A stretch of 64,000 nucleotides of DNA from Gemmatirosa kalamazoonensis (GCF_000522985.1 NZ_CP007130.1:868001-932000); one strand, 5' to 3'. Shown: positions 53,759 through 62,700, counted from the first letter of the stretch. The notes: generated from the letters alone by a model not told the origin. Made by a program: numbers and translations.

Positions 53759-54626
53759 AGAATCCGCACGCCGTCTTCGTCCACCCCACCACCGTCCGCG
53801 CGAGCTCCACGCGCCGGTCGTCGAACGCGTGGTCCGTGTCCCACACGCGCTCGGTGAGCCGGCGCGCACCGGCGCCTCGCAGGGCCGCGGCGAAGTCGGC
53901 GTGGTACGGGTTCTCCTCGTCGTCGAGCAGCAGCACGGGGCGCGTCGCGATGCGCGCGGCGTTCGGCACGAGCCGCCACTCCGGGTGCGCGCGCAGGCTC
54001 GCCGTCATCGCGCGCGCGTCGCCGCGGAGCGGCGCGCCGGGCGCCGTGAGCCAGCGCGTGTACGTCGCGAACGAGGTGTCGCTCCCCTCGCGCGCCATGT
54101 CGGCGAACTCCAGCGCCGCGACGCACGTGATCGACGGGTCAGCCGCGGTGCCTAACAGCGCGAGCCAGCCGCCCATGCTGTGCCCGACGAGCGCGACGCG
54201 CCGCGGATCCACGCGGTAGGTACGCGCGGTGTCCGCCTGCCGCGCCCAGCGCACCGCCGCGGCGACGTCGGCCTGCGCGTTCGCGAACGTGAACGTGCCG
54301 CCGCTGCCCCAGCTGCCGCGGTAGTCGATGTACAGCACGTTCGTCCCCGCGCGGCGCAGCGCCTGCGCGATGTCGATGTTGCGCTCGTTGCCGGGATAGC
54401 CGTGCAGCAGCACCACGAGCGGGTGCGGCCCCTTGCCCTGCGCGACGAGCATGAACGCGTTCATGCGCGCGCCGCCGCTCGTCAGCGCGAGCTCGGCGAA
54501 GCTCGCGCGGAACGCGGTGTCGCGCGGCGCGGGGTCGGCGGCGATCGGGTCGACGGACTGCGCGCCGAGCGCGCGCGAGAGAAGCGCGACGCACGACGTC
54601 GCGAGGAGGACGCGGAAGGATCGCAT
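53757..54626 (-). CDS. Secreted alpha/beta hydrolase, dienelactone-hydrolase-like
   Basis: 289 residues with a Sec signal ending RALGAQ. Alpha/beta hydrolase blocks: PLVVLLHGYPGNERN (oxyanion region), VALVGHSMGGWLAL (nucleophile Ser), LLLDDEENPYH (Asp) and VWDTDHAFDDRR (His). It is an esterase or peptidase-like hydrolase acting outside the cytoplasm. Divergent from the S9 peptidase with ~100 bp between starts, suggesting linked expression of two exported hydrolases. Substrate not readable. Confidence 0.9.
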   Translation of the reverse strand: MRSFRVLLATSCVALLSRALGAQSVDPIAADPAPRDTAFRASFAELALTSGGARMNAFMLVAQGKGPHPLVVLLHGYPGNERNIDIAQALRRAGTNVLYIDYRGSWGSGGTFTFANAQADVAAAVRWARQADTARTYRVDPRRVALVGHSMGGWLALLGTAADPSITCVAALEFADMAREGSDTSFATYTRWLTAPGAPLRGDARAMTASLRAHPEWRLVPNAARIATRPVLLLDDEENPYHADFAAALRGAGARRLTERVWDTDHAFDDRRVELARTVVGWTKTACGF

Positions 54627-54726
54627 GAGCGGGGCGGTGGAAGCGCCGGAGAATAGCGCACCGTCGAGGGCTGGCGCGACCGGACGGCCGCTCTATGTTC
54701 GCGTCGAACCTCCGACCCCGCGCGCC

Positions 54727-56757
54727 ATGCCCATCAGGAGCGTCACCGTCCTCGCGCTCTGCACCGCCGTCGCCGCGCCGCTCGCCGCGCAGCCGCAGCA
54801 CTTCACGCTCGACCACCTGCGCAAGGTCGTGGGCGTCGGCGGCGTCGAGATCGCGCCCGACGGCCGCACCGTCGTCGTCACGGTCACGCGGCCGAGCTAC
54901 GAGCGCGACAAGAACGAGTCGGAGCTGTACGCGGTGGACGTCGCGACGGGCGCCGCGCGCCAGCTCACGTTCGAGCGGCGCAGCGTCGGCGGCGCACGCT
55001 TCTCGCCCGACGGCCGCACGCTCGCGTTCCTCGCTCCCGACTCGGCGAAGGAGATGCAGATCTGGCTGCTGCCCATGGCCGGCGGCGAGACGCGGCGCCT
55101 CACGTCGCATCCCACCGGCGTCGAGCACTTCGCGTGGCGCCCCGACGGCGGCGCGATCGCGTTCGCGGCGAGCGACGAGCGCCCGAAGCGCGACGGCGAG
55201 GAGCGCTTCCTCACGACGTTCACCGTCGGCGATCAGGACCTGTTCCTCCGCGAGCGCGTCGAGCCGCAGCACGTGTGGCTCGTCGAGACGACGTCCGGGC
55301 AGGAGCGGCGGATCACGAGCGGCGCGTGGTCGCTGGAGTTCGTGCTGCCGCCGGGGAGCCCGCCGTCGGGACTGAGCTGGTCGCCCGACGGTCGCACCAT
55401 CGCGCTCGCGCAGGTCCCGGCCGCGCAGTCGGGCAAGCTCGACTCCGTGCACGCGGCGCTGCTCGACGTCGCGAGCGGCGCCGTCAGGCCGCTCACGTCG
55501 GCGCGCCGCTTCGAGAACAACCCCGTGTTCTCGCCGGACGGCAGCTCGGTCGCCTACTGGTACCCGCGCGATGGGCGCTACGACCTTGGCTATGGGAACG
55601 AGGTGTACGTCGCGCCCACGTCGGGCGGCGAGGGGAGGAGCGTGACGAGAGCGCTCGACCGCAACCTGTTCGGCGCGCAGTGGCTCGCCGACGGCGCGTC
55701 GCTGCTCGTCGCGGGGAACGACCGCACGTCGGTGGGCGCGTGGATCGTGCCCACCGGTGGCGGCGCGCCGCGCCGGCTCGACACGGGGGGCCTCGTGATC
55801 AACGGCGCGTTCGGCTACGACATCGCCGCCGCGTCGCACGCGCCCACCATCGCGTTCACCGCGACCGCGTCGGACCGCCCGTCGGAGCTGTACGTGATGG
55901 ACGGGCCTAACGGAAAGCCGCGCCGCCTCACGAGCTTCAACGCGTGGGCCGACGACGTCGCGTGGGGGAAGCTCGAGCGCGTGACGTGGAAGAGCGGCGC
56001 GTTCGAGGCCGACGGCGTCGTCGGCTATCCGCCCGACTTCGACCCGTCGAAGAAGTACCCGCTCGTGCTCTACATCCACGGCGGGCCCACGGCGTCGTCG
56101 AAGTTGTCGTTCAGCAGCACGGCGCAGCTCATGGCGGCGCAGGGCTGGATCGTGTTCCAGCCGAACTATCGCGGCAGCGACAACCTCGGCACCGCGTTCC
56201 AGGCGGCGATCGTGAACGACGCCGGCGCCGGCCCGGGGCGCGACGTCATGGCCGGCGTCGCGATGCTGCGTGCGCGCCCGTACGTCGACGCGACGCGCAC
56301 CGCCGTCACCGGCTGGTCGTACGGCGGCTTCATGACGAGCTGGCTGATCGGCAACTACCCGAACGAGTGGAAGGCCGCGATGGCCGGCGCGCCGGTCACG
56401 AGCTGGGAGGACATGTACAACTTCGGCGACGGCAGCGTGACCATCCGCTACGCGTTCGGCGGCTCGCCGTGGACCCAGAACCGCATGGCCGCCTACCGCG
56501 CGCAGTCGCCGATCACGTACGCCGCGCGCATCCGCACGCCGACGCTCGTGATGTCGAACATGGAGGACTTCCGCGTGCCGCCGACGCAGGCGTTCGCGCT
56601 CTACCGCGCGATGAAGGACAACGGCGTCGAGACGCAGTTCGTCGGCTTCACGGGCCGCACGCACGCGTCGTCCGATCCGGTGAACGCGCGCGAGCGGCTG
56701 CGGCTCTGGGTGGACTGGGTGCGCACGCACATCGACGGACCGAGAGTCGTGCCGTGA
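54727..56757 (+). CDS. Secreted S9-family prolyl-oligopeptidase-like peptidase
   Basis: 676 residues with a Sec signal (TVLALCTAVAAPLAAQ). N-terminal seven-blade-type propeller (~30-410) with repeated DGRT/FSPDG blocks (GARFSPDGRTLAFLAP, GLSWSPDGRTIALA). Catalytic domain ~430-676: LVLYIHGGPTAS, FQPNYRGSDNLGTAFQ, VTGWSYGGFMTSWL (Ser), SNMEDFRVPPTQAFALY (Asp) and GFTGRTHASSDP (His). Dipeptidyl-peptidase/acylaminoacyl-peptidase-like clan; it trims oligopeptides in the periplasm or outside. Start chosen at the signal peptide. Length is normal. Confidence 0.93.
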   Translation: MPIRSVTVLALCTAVAAPLAAQPQHFTLDHLRKVVGVGGVEIAPDGRTVVVTVTRPSYERDKNESELYAVDVATGAARQLTFERRSVGGARFSPDGRTLAFLAPDSAKEMQIWLLPMAGGETRRLTSHPTGVEHFAWRPDGGAIAFAASDERPKRDGEERFLTTFTVGDQDLFLRERVEPQHVWLVETTSGQERRITSGAWSLEFVLPPGSPPSGLSWSPDGRTIALAQVPAAQSGKLDSVHAALLDVASGAVRPLTSARRFENNPVFSPDGSSVAYWYPRDGRYDLGYGNEVYVAPTSGGEGRSVTRALDRNLFGAQWLADGASLLVAGNDRTSVGAWIVPTGGGAPRRLDTGGLVINGAFGYDIAAASHAPTIAFTATASDRPSELYVMDGPNGKPRRLTSFNAWADDVAWGKLERVTWKSGAFEADGVVGYPPDFDPSKKYPLVLYIHGGPTASSKLSFSSTAQLMAAQGWIVFQPNYRGSDNLGTAFQAAIVNDAGAGPGRDVMAGVAMLRARPYVDATRTAVTGWSYGGFMTSWLIGNYPNEWKAAMAGAPVTSWEDMYNFGDGSVTIRYAFGGSPWTQNRMAAYRAQSPITYAARIRTPTLVMSNMEDFRVPPTQAFALYRAMKDNGVETQFVGFTGRTHASSDPVNARERLRLWVDWVRTHIDGPRVVP

Positions 56758-56955
56758 GCGCCGTGCTGGCGACGGCGCTGGGTACGGCGCCGGCGATACG
56801 GCGCCGCCGATACGGCGCGATGAAGCGCTAGCGACGCCAACGTCGCTCGACCACGCGGTACGGCGCCGTGCAGCGATGCGAGCGTCGTTTGCGCGTCATC
56901 GCGCCTCTCCGCCAGCGCGGTCTCGCCCGCGCCCTCCCGAGCGCTGTTCAGCCGC
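56758..56955. repeat. TACGGCGCC/GGCGCGATGAAG repeat region between convergent genes
   Basis: Three to four copies of TACGGCGCCG, plus a large imperfect hairpin (GGCGCGATGA near 56815 against TCATCGCGCC near 56900) with an inner AGCGACG/CGTCGCT stem. The same words recur, inverted, at 59765-59855. No gene is visible in the gap; its position between converging genes suggests a terminator role. Confidence 0.65.
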
Positions 56956-58146
56956 CTAACGCAGCATCTCGACCCGTGGCGGCGTCCACGGCGGCACGTG
57001 GCGCGGGCACTCCTCCGGCGCGTCCGTCGTGGTGACGCCGGCGAAGCCGCCGCGCCCGAACCGCGCGTCCCAGAGGTCGATCTCCCCGGGATGCGACCAC
57101 ACCGGCACCCGCACGAACCGCAGCGCCGCCGCGACGACGCAGTTCCGCGCGAGCGTCGCGAGCTCCGCCCGCGGCGCGCTCCACTCGCCGCCCCACGCGA
57201 TGCGCGTCGTGGACGTGCGCGACGGCGGGCCGAGGCCGCGAGCGGTGGGCGCGGGGCACCGCTCCGCGTCGCGCAGGGCCGGCCATGGCGCGACCGTCGC
57301 CGACGACACACGGTACGTCGATCCGTCGCGCTCCACGACGAGCGCCGAGTAGCACGTGGGGTCGCCGACGAGCGGCGTGAGCGCGGCGTCGGCGTAGGTG
57401 GGTCCCACGGCGGTCCGCACCCGGGCGCGCGCGGCCCACGACGAGACGAGGAACGTCGCCTCCACCGCGATCCACGCTCCGGCCGCGAGCGCCGCGCGCC
57501 GTCGCTCGGCGGCGAGGATCGCCACCCCCGTCCACGCCACGGCGCCCAACGTGAGCAGCACTGCCACCGGGCGCTGCACCATGTCCACCGACCACGCGGC
57601 GCCGACGATCAGGAGGAGCAGCAGGCCGACGAGCACGCGCGTCGCCGGCGCGCGCGCGAGCAGCAGGAGGGGCGGGATCGACACGATCCACAGCCACGGC
57701 TCGACGATGAACACCGCGTCGCCGTAGTACCACCGGTCGTCGAGCGGCCAGAACGGATGCACGCCGTAGCTGTTCGTCCAGTCGAGCGCGAGGTGCGTGA
57801 GCAGCGTGCCGGCGAGGCAGACGACGAGCAGCCAGCCGCGGTCGCCCGCTGCGCGGAGCGGGCGGCGGAGCGCGAGCGCGATGCCCCACACGGCGAGCCC
57901 GAGGAGCGTCGCGACGACCACCGTGTGCGTGTGGCCGCGGTGGTGCAGGAGGTAGCCGAGTCGGCCGACGCCCATCGCGTCGCCGGCGTACAGCAGGTCC
58001 GCGTCCGGCAGCTCGGCGCAGATCACGCCGACGGCGGCGGCCGCCCGACGAAACGGCTCCGACGGCGCGCCGCCGCGGGCGCGGCGGATCGCGACGACCG
58101 ATTCAGCGAGTACGAGACCCGCGAGCGCGTGCGTGACGTTGTCCAC
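56956..58146 (-). CDS. YdjM/LexA-type membrane-bound metal-dependent hydrolase
   Basis: 396 residues. N-terminal MDNVTHALAGLVLAES and the His/Asp motifs ELPDADLL, HHRGHTHTVVV and THLALDWTNSYGVHPFWP are the metal-site blocks of the YdjM inner-membrane hydrolase family. About eight helices follow, then a ~150-residue soluble C-terminal domain (YSALVVERDGSTYRVSSATV, VPVWSHPGEIDLWD). Substrate unknown; the family is suspected to act on lipids or small phosphoesters. Convergent with the S9 peptidase. Confidence 0.87.
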   Translation of the reverse strand: MDNVTHALAGLVLAESVVAIRRARGGAPSEPFRRAAAAVGVICAELPDADLLYAGDAMGVGRLGYLLHHRGHTHTVVVATLLGLAVWGIALALRRPLRAAGDRGWLLVVCLAGTLLTHLALDWTNSYGVHPFWPLDDRWYYGDAVFIVEPWLWIVSIPPLLLLARAPATRVLVGLLLLLIVGAAWSVDMVQRPVAVLLTLGAVAWTGVAILAAERRRAALAAGAWIAVEATFLVSSWAARARVRTAVGPTYADAALTPLVGDPTCYSALVVERDGSTYRVSSATVAPWPALRDAERCPAPTARGLGPPSRTSTTRIAWGGEWSAPRAELATLARNCVVAAALRFVRVPVWSHPGEIDLWDARFGRGGFAGVTTTDAPEECPRHVPPWTPPRVEMLR

Positions 58147-58167
58147 CGCGCGCTCGGCCGCCGGTGC

Positions 58168-59724
58168 CTAACGCAGCCGGTCGGCGATCCGTCCCGCGAT
58201 GCCCCGCGCGTCCGCGTCGTCCGCGTCGGTGAGCACGATCACCGTCGCGCGGCGCGCCGGCACGCGCACGAACGCCCCGCGGCGGCCGTCGTCCATCGCG
58301 TACGCCGCGAGGCGCCCGTTCGGCTCCGTGCGCCACCCCAGCTCCTCCCCCGGCAGCGGCGCGCCCGCCGACGCGGCCGTCGTGTCGGCGAAGACGCGCG
58401 CCGGGCTCTCCAGCGCGAGCGCGAGTCGATACAGCTCGTCCACGTTCGACTCGACGCGGCCGTCGATCGCGACGACGGTCTTGTGCGCGCCGATCGGCGT
58501 GAACACGCGCCGGTCGACGAGGCGCGGATACGGCGTACCGGCGCGCGCGGAGAGCAGCGCGGCGAGCCGCGCGCCGCCGTCGGGCACGCGCCGCGTGCCG
58601 GTGAGGTACTCGCGCACCGTGGCGCCGCCGGCGAGCGTGTCGTCGAGCGACAGCTTGCCGTCGCGCGCGAGCAGCCGTGCGGCGAGCCCGTGGAACACGT
58701 CCGCCATCTCGCCGAGCGGGATCTCGGGCACCGTGGTCGCCGGCATGTAGCGCGGGTGCGCGGCGACGCCGTATCCCTTGTCGACGAGCACGCGCCCGCC
58801 CTGCGCCACGAGCACCGTCGCCGCGCGGCCGCGCGCCGCGACCGGGGCGAGCAGCGAGTCGACGAACGCCTCGCTGATCGACGCACCGGCGATCGCGCGC
58901 CGCATCACGTGGCGCGCGCCGAGGTCGTAGCGGTCGCCCGGGTGCAGCGTGAGGAACGGCTTTCCCGCGTCCGTCGCGTCGCGTCCGCCGTACACGAACG
59001 CCTGCCCGCGTCCCACGATCTCCGCGGTGTCGCCGCGCACCACCCACGCGGTCCCCTCGTCCTCCGAGATGCCTAACAGATCGGGGTGGCGCGGGATCAG
59101 CGAGTCGGCGAGGTCGCGCAGCCGCTCGCGCGCCACGACGTGCTGGTCGATCGCCACGCCGCGCAGGAAGCCGAAGCCGGCCTCGTAGCCGGGCGCCATG
59201 ACGACCGTGTTCCCCTCGCGCGCGCCGCGCAGCAGATAGCTCGCGAGGATCGACGCCCCGGCCGACGAGCCGCCGACCACGCCGCCGCGCGCGAGGACGT
59301 CGTGGAACGCGCGCTCCGTCTTCGTGCCGGCGTACGAGTCCACGAGGTGCCACTGCCGGCCGCCCTCGAACCACACGCCGCCCGCCTTCTTCAGCGGCGC
59401 GACGAAGCTGTCGGCGTCGGCGACGGTGCGGCTCACCGTGTGGAGCACGACCACGTTGCGCGCCCCCGCCGCCCGCAGCCCGCGCGTGCCGCGCCAGTCG
59501 GCCGGGTACACCGAGTCGCCGCCCGCTGTCGGCACGTCGACGATGAGCGCGTCGGGACCGCCGGCGAGCTCGATGAACCGGGCGTAGACCTCCGGGCCTA
59601 ACGAGCCGCCGCCGACCACGATCACGGCGCCACGCGGCGGCCCGACCTTCGGGCTCTGGGCGACGGCGGGAGGAGCGGCGAGGACGAGCGCGAGTGCGGC
59701 GGCGACGACGATGCGAGGTGTCAT
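58168..59724 (-). CDS. S51/cyanophycinase-like peptidase fused to degenerate beta-lactamase-like domain
   Basis: 518 residues with a Sec signal (ALALVLAAPPAVAQ). Residues ~30-280 are a cyanophycinase/S51 domain: GAVIVVGGGSLGPEVY, GGVWFEGGRQWHLVDSY and VVGGSSAGASILASYLLRG (nucleophile Ser in GGSSAG). Residues ~300-518 resemble the class C beta-lactamase/esterase fold (LLARDGKLSLDDTL, LYRLALALESPARVF), but where SxxK is expected the sequence is IPLGEMADVFHGLA, so no catalytic Ser-Lys pair is seen. The second domain is therefore probably non-enzymatic. Exported; likely hydrolyses a beta-aspartyl or cyanophycin-like peptide. Confidence 0.86.
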   Translation of the reverse strand: MTPRIVVAAALALVLAAPPAVAQSPKVGPPRGAVIVVGGGSLGPEVYARFIELAGGPDALIVDVPTAGGDSVYPADWRGTRGLRAAGARNVVVLHTVSRTVADADSFVAPLKKAGGVWFEGGRQWHLVDSYAGTKTERAFHDVLARGGVVGGSSAGASILASYLLRGAREGNTVVMAPGYEAGFGFLRGVAIDQHVVARERLRDLADSLIPRHPDLLGISEDEGTAWVVRGDTAEIVGRGQAFVYGGRDATDAGKPFLTLHPGDRYDLGARHVMRRAIAGASISEAFVDSLLAPVAARGRAATVLVAQGGRVLVDKGYGVAAHPRYMPATTVPEIPLGEMADVFHGLAARLLARDGKLSLDDTLAGGATVREYLTGTRRVPDGGARLAALLSARAGTPYPRLVDRRVFTPIGAHKTVVAIDGRVESNVDELYRLALALESPARVFADTTAASAGAPLPGEELGWRTEPNGRLAAYAMDDGRRGAFVRVPARRATVIVLTDADDADARGIAGRIADRLR

Positions 59725-59764
59725 GGTCCCGAACGTAAGGGGCTGACACCGGACCGGGGGAGGG

Positions 59765-59855
59765 GTGGGCGAGCGCGGTACGGCGCCGTGCCGCGCGGTG
59801 AGACGCCGTTCGCGCTTCATCGCGCCGTATCGTCGGCGCAGCATCGCCCGCGCCC
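59765..59855. repeat. Inverted relative of the 56758-56955 repeat
   Basis: GCGCGGTACGGCGCCGTG and GCGCTTCATCGCGCCGTATC occur here; their reverse complements or near-copies lie at 56758-56955. It occupies the 131-bp gap between the S51 fusion and the S41 peptidase (same strand) with no gene. Confidence 0.65.
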
Positions 59856-60857
59856 TCACCGGCGCCGTTGAAGAGCGGCGAGGGCAGCGTCGAGGTACGG
59901 ATCCCGCCCGGAGGCCGTATCCGCCGCCGTCCACGGCACCGCGATCGCCGGCGGCAGCCCGCGCCACTGGTACACGAAGCCGTCGGGCGTCGACTGCATC
60001 GACTGCGGCACGCGCAGCGTCCACCCGTCCGACAGCGTCATCGTGCGCGGGTTGCTTCCGAGGCCGAGCGTCGTGTCGCCGACCGTCGTGACGTGCGGCA
60101 GCGCGCGCATCATGAGCGTGAAGTCCTCTGCCGAGCTGCCGTCGAACCGATTCGTGACGAGCGCCACCGGCCCGGTGAAGCGGCGCGCGCCGGCCGGCGA
60201 CAGCGACATCGACGACGCGGACCCGAAGTCGCCGTGGCCGGACCCGGAGCGGAAGCGCGTCACGCGGTAGACGCGCGTGCGGTCGTAGAAGCGCGCCGCG
60301 ACGTCCTGGCCGATCCGCTCGTCGCCGCCGCCGTTGTCGCGGATGTCGACGACGATCGACGGCACGGCGCCGAGTCCCGCGAGCGCGTCGTCGATCTCGC
60401 CGCCCCAGCCGCTCCCGCCGAAGCTGCCGATGTAGACGTAGCCCGTGCCGTCCTGCAGTCGCGCGAAGTAGATCCGCCCCGAGCGCGTGGACCGGACCGG
60501 CTCGGCGAAGTAGCCGCGCCGCACGAGATCCGGCGCGAAGTGGTGCGCGTACGCGATCGGCGGCGGCCCGAAGACGCCGTACGGCGTCGCGAGATCGGCG
60601 TGGTAGTCGTTCAGCCGTCCGATCATCGCGCCGAGCAGCCGCGCGCGCTCGCGGTCGTCCGTCGCCGCACCGACGCTGTCGCGGTAGGCCGCGCCGAGCG
60701 CCGTCCAGTCGATGTGCCCGAGGTCGAAGAACGCGTAGTGGCGGTCGAACGCGTCCCACACCTCGTCGAACAGCGTGGCCGGGCGTGGTGACGTCGGCTC
60801 GCCTCGACAGCCGACGGCCAGGAGGAGGACGAGGAGGGCGCGGCGGGGGAGGGACAT
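59856..60857 (-). CDS. S41-family (tail-specific/tricorn-like) peptidase lipoprotein
   Basis: 333 residues; lipoprotein signal with lipobox LAVGC. Tricorn-core/S41 motifs: ATLFDEVWDAFDRHYAFFD, YVYIGSFGGSGW, VVDIRDNGGGDERIG and NRFDGSSAEDFTLM, the Ser block. The Gly-rich TTLGLGSN segment lacks the Lys of Prc-type enzymes, as in the tricorn/IRBP-like branch, where other residues assist. It has no PDZ domain, so it is shorter than classical CtpA. It should degrade peptides or cleave C-termini in the envelope. Confidence 0.88.
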   Translation of the reverse strand: MSLPRRALLVLLLAVGCRGEPTSPRPATLFDEVWDAFDRHYAFFDLGHIDWTALGAAYRDSVGAATDDRERARLLGAMIGRLNDYHADLATPYGVFGPPPIAYAHHFAPDLVRRGYFAEPVRSTRSGRIYFARLQDGTGYVYIGSFGGSGWGGEIDDALAGLGAVPSIVVDIRDNGGGDERIGQDVAARFYDRTRVYRVTRFRSGSGHGDFGSASSMSLSPAGARRFTGPVALVTNRFDGSSAEDFTLMMRALPHVTTVGDTTLGLGSNPRTMTLSDGWTLRVPQSMQSTPDGFVYQWRGLPPAIAVPWTAADTASGRDPYLDAALAALQRRR

Positions 60858-61009
60858 CGGCGGCGGGAGAGGGGGAGGCAGCGATCGCGTGACGCTCCCT
60901 GGACAGTCGGGGGCGCCGGATCCCCACACACCGGGTGCACGGCCGACTCAACGGCGAACCCGGCGGGTCCGTAAGGTCGGTGGGCAGGACGCCCCGGATC
61001 GTAGTTACC

Positions 61010-61038
61010 AGGGGGGCTCCCCCCCCTTCGCCCAAGGT
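61010..61038 (-). repeat. 29-bp dispersed repeat, copy 2 (inverted)
   Basis: Exact reverse complement of 48860-48888. It lies in the 262-bp gap between the divergent S41 peptidase and amidohydrolase starts, ~80 bp ahead of the amidohydrolase ATG; the first copy also precedes a gene. Otherwise the gap 60858-61119 shows no gene. Confidence 0.9.
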
Positions 61039-61119
61039 TCGTCGCGCGCGCTCGCGCCGCGGTACCATTCCGACGCCGCTCGGCGCCACCCCGACGCACC
61101 GCCCACCCGCCCGACCCGC

Positions 61120-62700
61120 ATGCTCCGAGGCCTCTCCGCCGCGCTCGCCCTCGCGTTAGGCACCCTCACGCTCGCCGCGGCGACGGCTGCCGCGCAGCAG
61201 CCGTACGACGTCGTCATCCGCCACGGCCGCGTCCTCGACGGCAGCGGCAACCCGTGGTTGTACGCCGACGTCGCCATCAAGGGCGACCGGGTCGTCGCCG
61301 TCGGGGACCTCCGGAACGCGCGCGCCGCGCGGACGATCGACGCCACCGGGCTCTACGTCGCGCCCGGCTTCATCGACGTGCACTCGCACGCGGGTCCCGG
61401 GCTCGCCACCGCGCAGCTCTCCGGCGGCGTGCCGCTGCTCGCCGAGGGGATCACCACCGTCATGGTGAATCCCGACGGCGGGGGGCCGGTGGATCTCGTG
61501 CAGCAGCGTGCCGCGCTCGAGGCGCAGCATCCGGGCGTCAACGTCGGCCAGCTCGTGCCGCACGGCTCCGTGCGCTCCGCCGTCCTCGGCATGCAGGACG
61601 TGAAGGCCGACTCCAACGCCATCGCGCGCATGCGTGCGCTAGTGAAGGCGGGGATGGACGCCGGTGCGTTCGGCCTCTCGAGCGGGCCGTTCTACGCGCC
61701 GGGCAGCTTCTCCAACACCGAAGAGCTGGTCGAGCTGTCGAAGGTCGTCGCGCCGTACGGCGGCGTGTACACGAGCCACATCCGCGACGAGTCCGACTAC
61801 ACCGTGGGCCTCTCGGCCGCGGTGGACGAGGTGATCCGCGTCGCGCACGAGGCGCGCGTGAAGGGGATCGTCACGCACATCAAGGCGTTGGGCCCGCACG
61901 TGTGGGGCATGTCGTCCAAGCTCGTGGCGCGCATCGACTCCGTGCGCGCGGCGGGCGACGAGGTGTTCGTCGACCAGTACCCGTACGAGGCGTCGGGCAC
62001 GGGGCTCGTGCCGTCGCTCTTTCCGCGGTGGGTGGAGGTGGGCGGGCGCGACTCGCTGCGCGCTCGCCTCGCCGACATGTCGCTCCGGCCGCGGCTCGTG
62101 AAGGAGATGCGCGAGAATCTCGACCGGCGCGGCGGCGCGTCGCGGCTCCAGTTCCAGCGCTACGCGCCCGACCACTCGATCGAGGGGAAGACGCTGCAGC
62201 AGGTCGCCGACGAGCGGAAGCTGGATCCGATCGACGCGGCGATCGCGCTCGCCGCGAAGGGCGACGCCGGCATCACGTCGTTCAACATGGACGAAAAGGA
62301 CATCGCCACGTTCATGCGCCAGACGTGGACGATGACGTGCTCCGACGGCGACCTGGTGCCGATGGGGCAGGGGGTGCCGCACCCGCGCGCGTACGGCACG
62401 TTCCCGCGGAAGATCCGGAAGTACGTCGTCGAGGAGAAGGTCATCCCGCTCGAGACGGCGATCCACTCCATGACCGGCCTCCCCGCCGCCGTCTTCCACG
62501 TCGCCGACCGCGGCACGCTCCGCGCCGGCGCGTTCGCCGACGTCGTCGTGTTCGACCTCGCGAAGGTGCGCGACAAGGCGACCTACACCGAGCCGCACCA
62601 GCTCTCCGAGGGAATGGTCTACGTCCTCGTGAACGGCAAGCTGGCCGTCGACGGCGGCAAGGTGACCGACGCGCGCGGCGGGCGCGTGTTGCGGCGCTGA
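61120..62700 (+). CDS. Secreted amidohydrolase, N-acyl-D-amino-acid deacylase-like
   Basis: 526 residues with a Sec signal (LALALGTLTLAAATAAAQ). Amidohydrolase layout: YDVVIRHGRVLDGSGNPW (small beta domain), APGFIDVHSHAG (first metal His pair), GVYTSHIRDESDYTVG, GIVTHIKALGP (third metal His), TMTCSDGDLVPMG (catalytic Asp) and HSMTGLPAAVFHVADRGTLR with AGAFADVVVFD at the end. These match D-aminoacylases/dihydroorotase-like imidohydrolases. It should release amino acids from N-acyl-D-amino acids or similar amides outside the cytoplasm. The family members known from E. coli-type hosts are cytoplasmic, so export is typical of this soil lineage. Confidence 0.9.
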   Translation: MLRGLSAALALALGTLTLAAATAAAQQPYDVVIRHGRVLDGSGNPWLYADVAIKGDRVVAVGDLRNARAARTIDATGLYVAPGFIDVHSHAGPGLATAQLSGGVPLLAEGITTVMVNPDGGGPVDLVQQRAALEAQHPGVNVGQLVPHGSVRSAVLGMQDVKADSNAIARMRALVKAGMDAGAFGLSSGPFYAPGSFSNTEELVELSKVVAPYGGVYTSHIRDESDYTVGLSAAVDEVIRVAHEARVKGIVTHIKALGPHVWGMSSKLVARIDSVRAAGDEVFVDQYPYEASGTGLVPSLFPRWVEVGGRDSLRARLADMSLRPRLVKEMRENLDRRGGASRLQFQRYAPDHSIEGKTLQQVADERKLDPIDAAIALAAKGDAGITSFNMDEKDIATFMRQTWTMTCSDGDLVPMGQGVPHPRAYGTFPRKIRKYVVEEKVIPLETAIHSMTGLPAAVFHVADRGTLRAGAFADVVVFDLAKVRDKATYTEPHQLSEGMVYVLVNGKLAVDGGKVTDARGGRVLRR

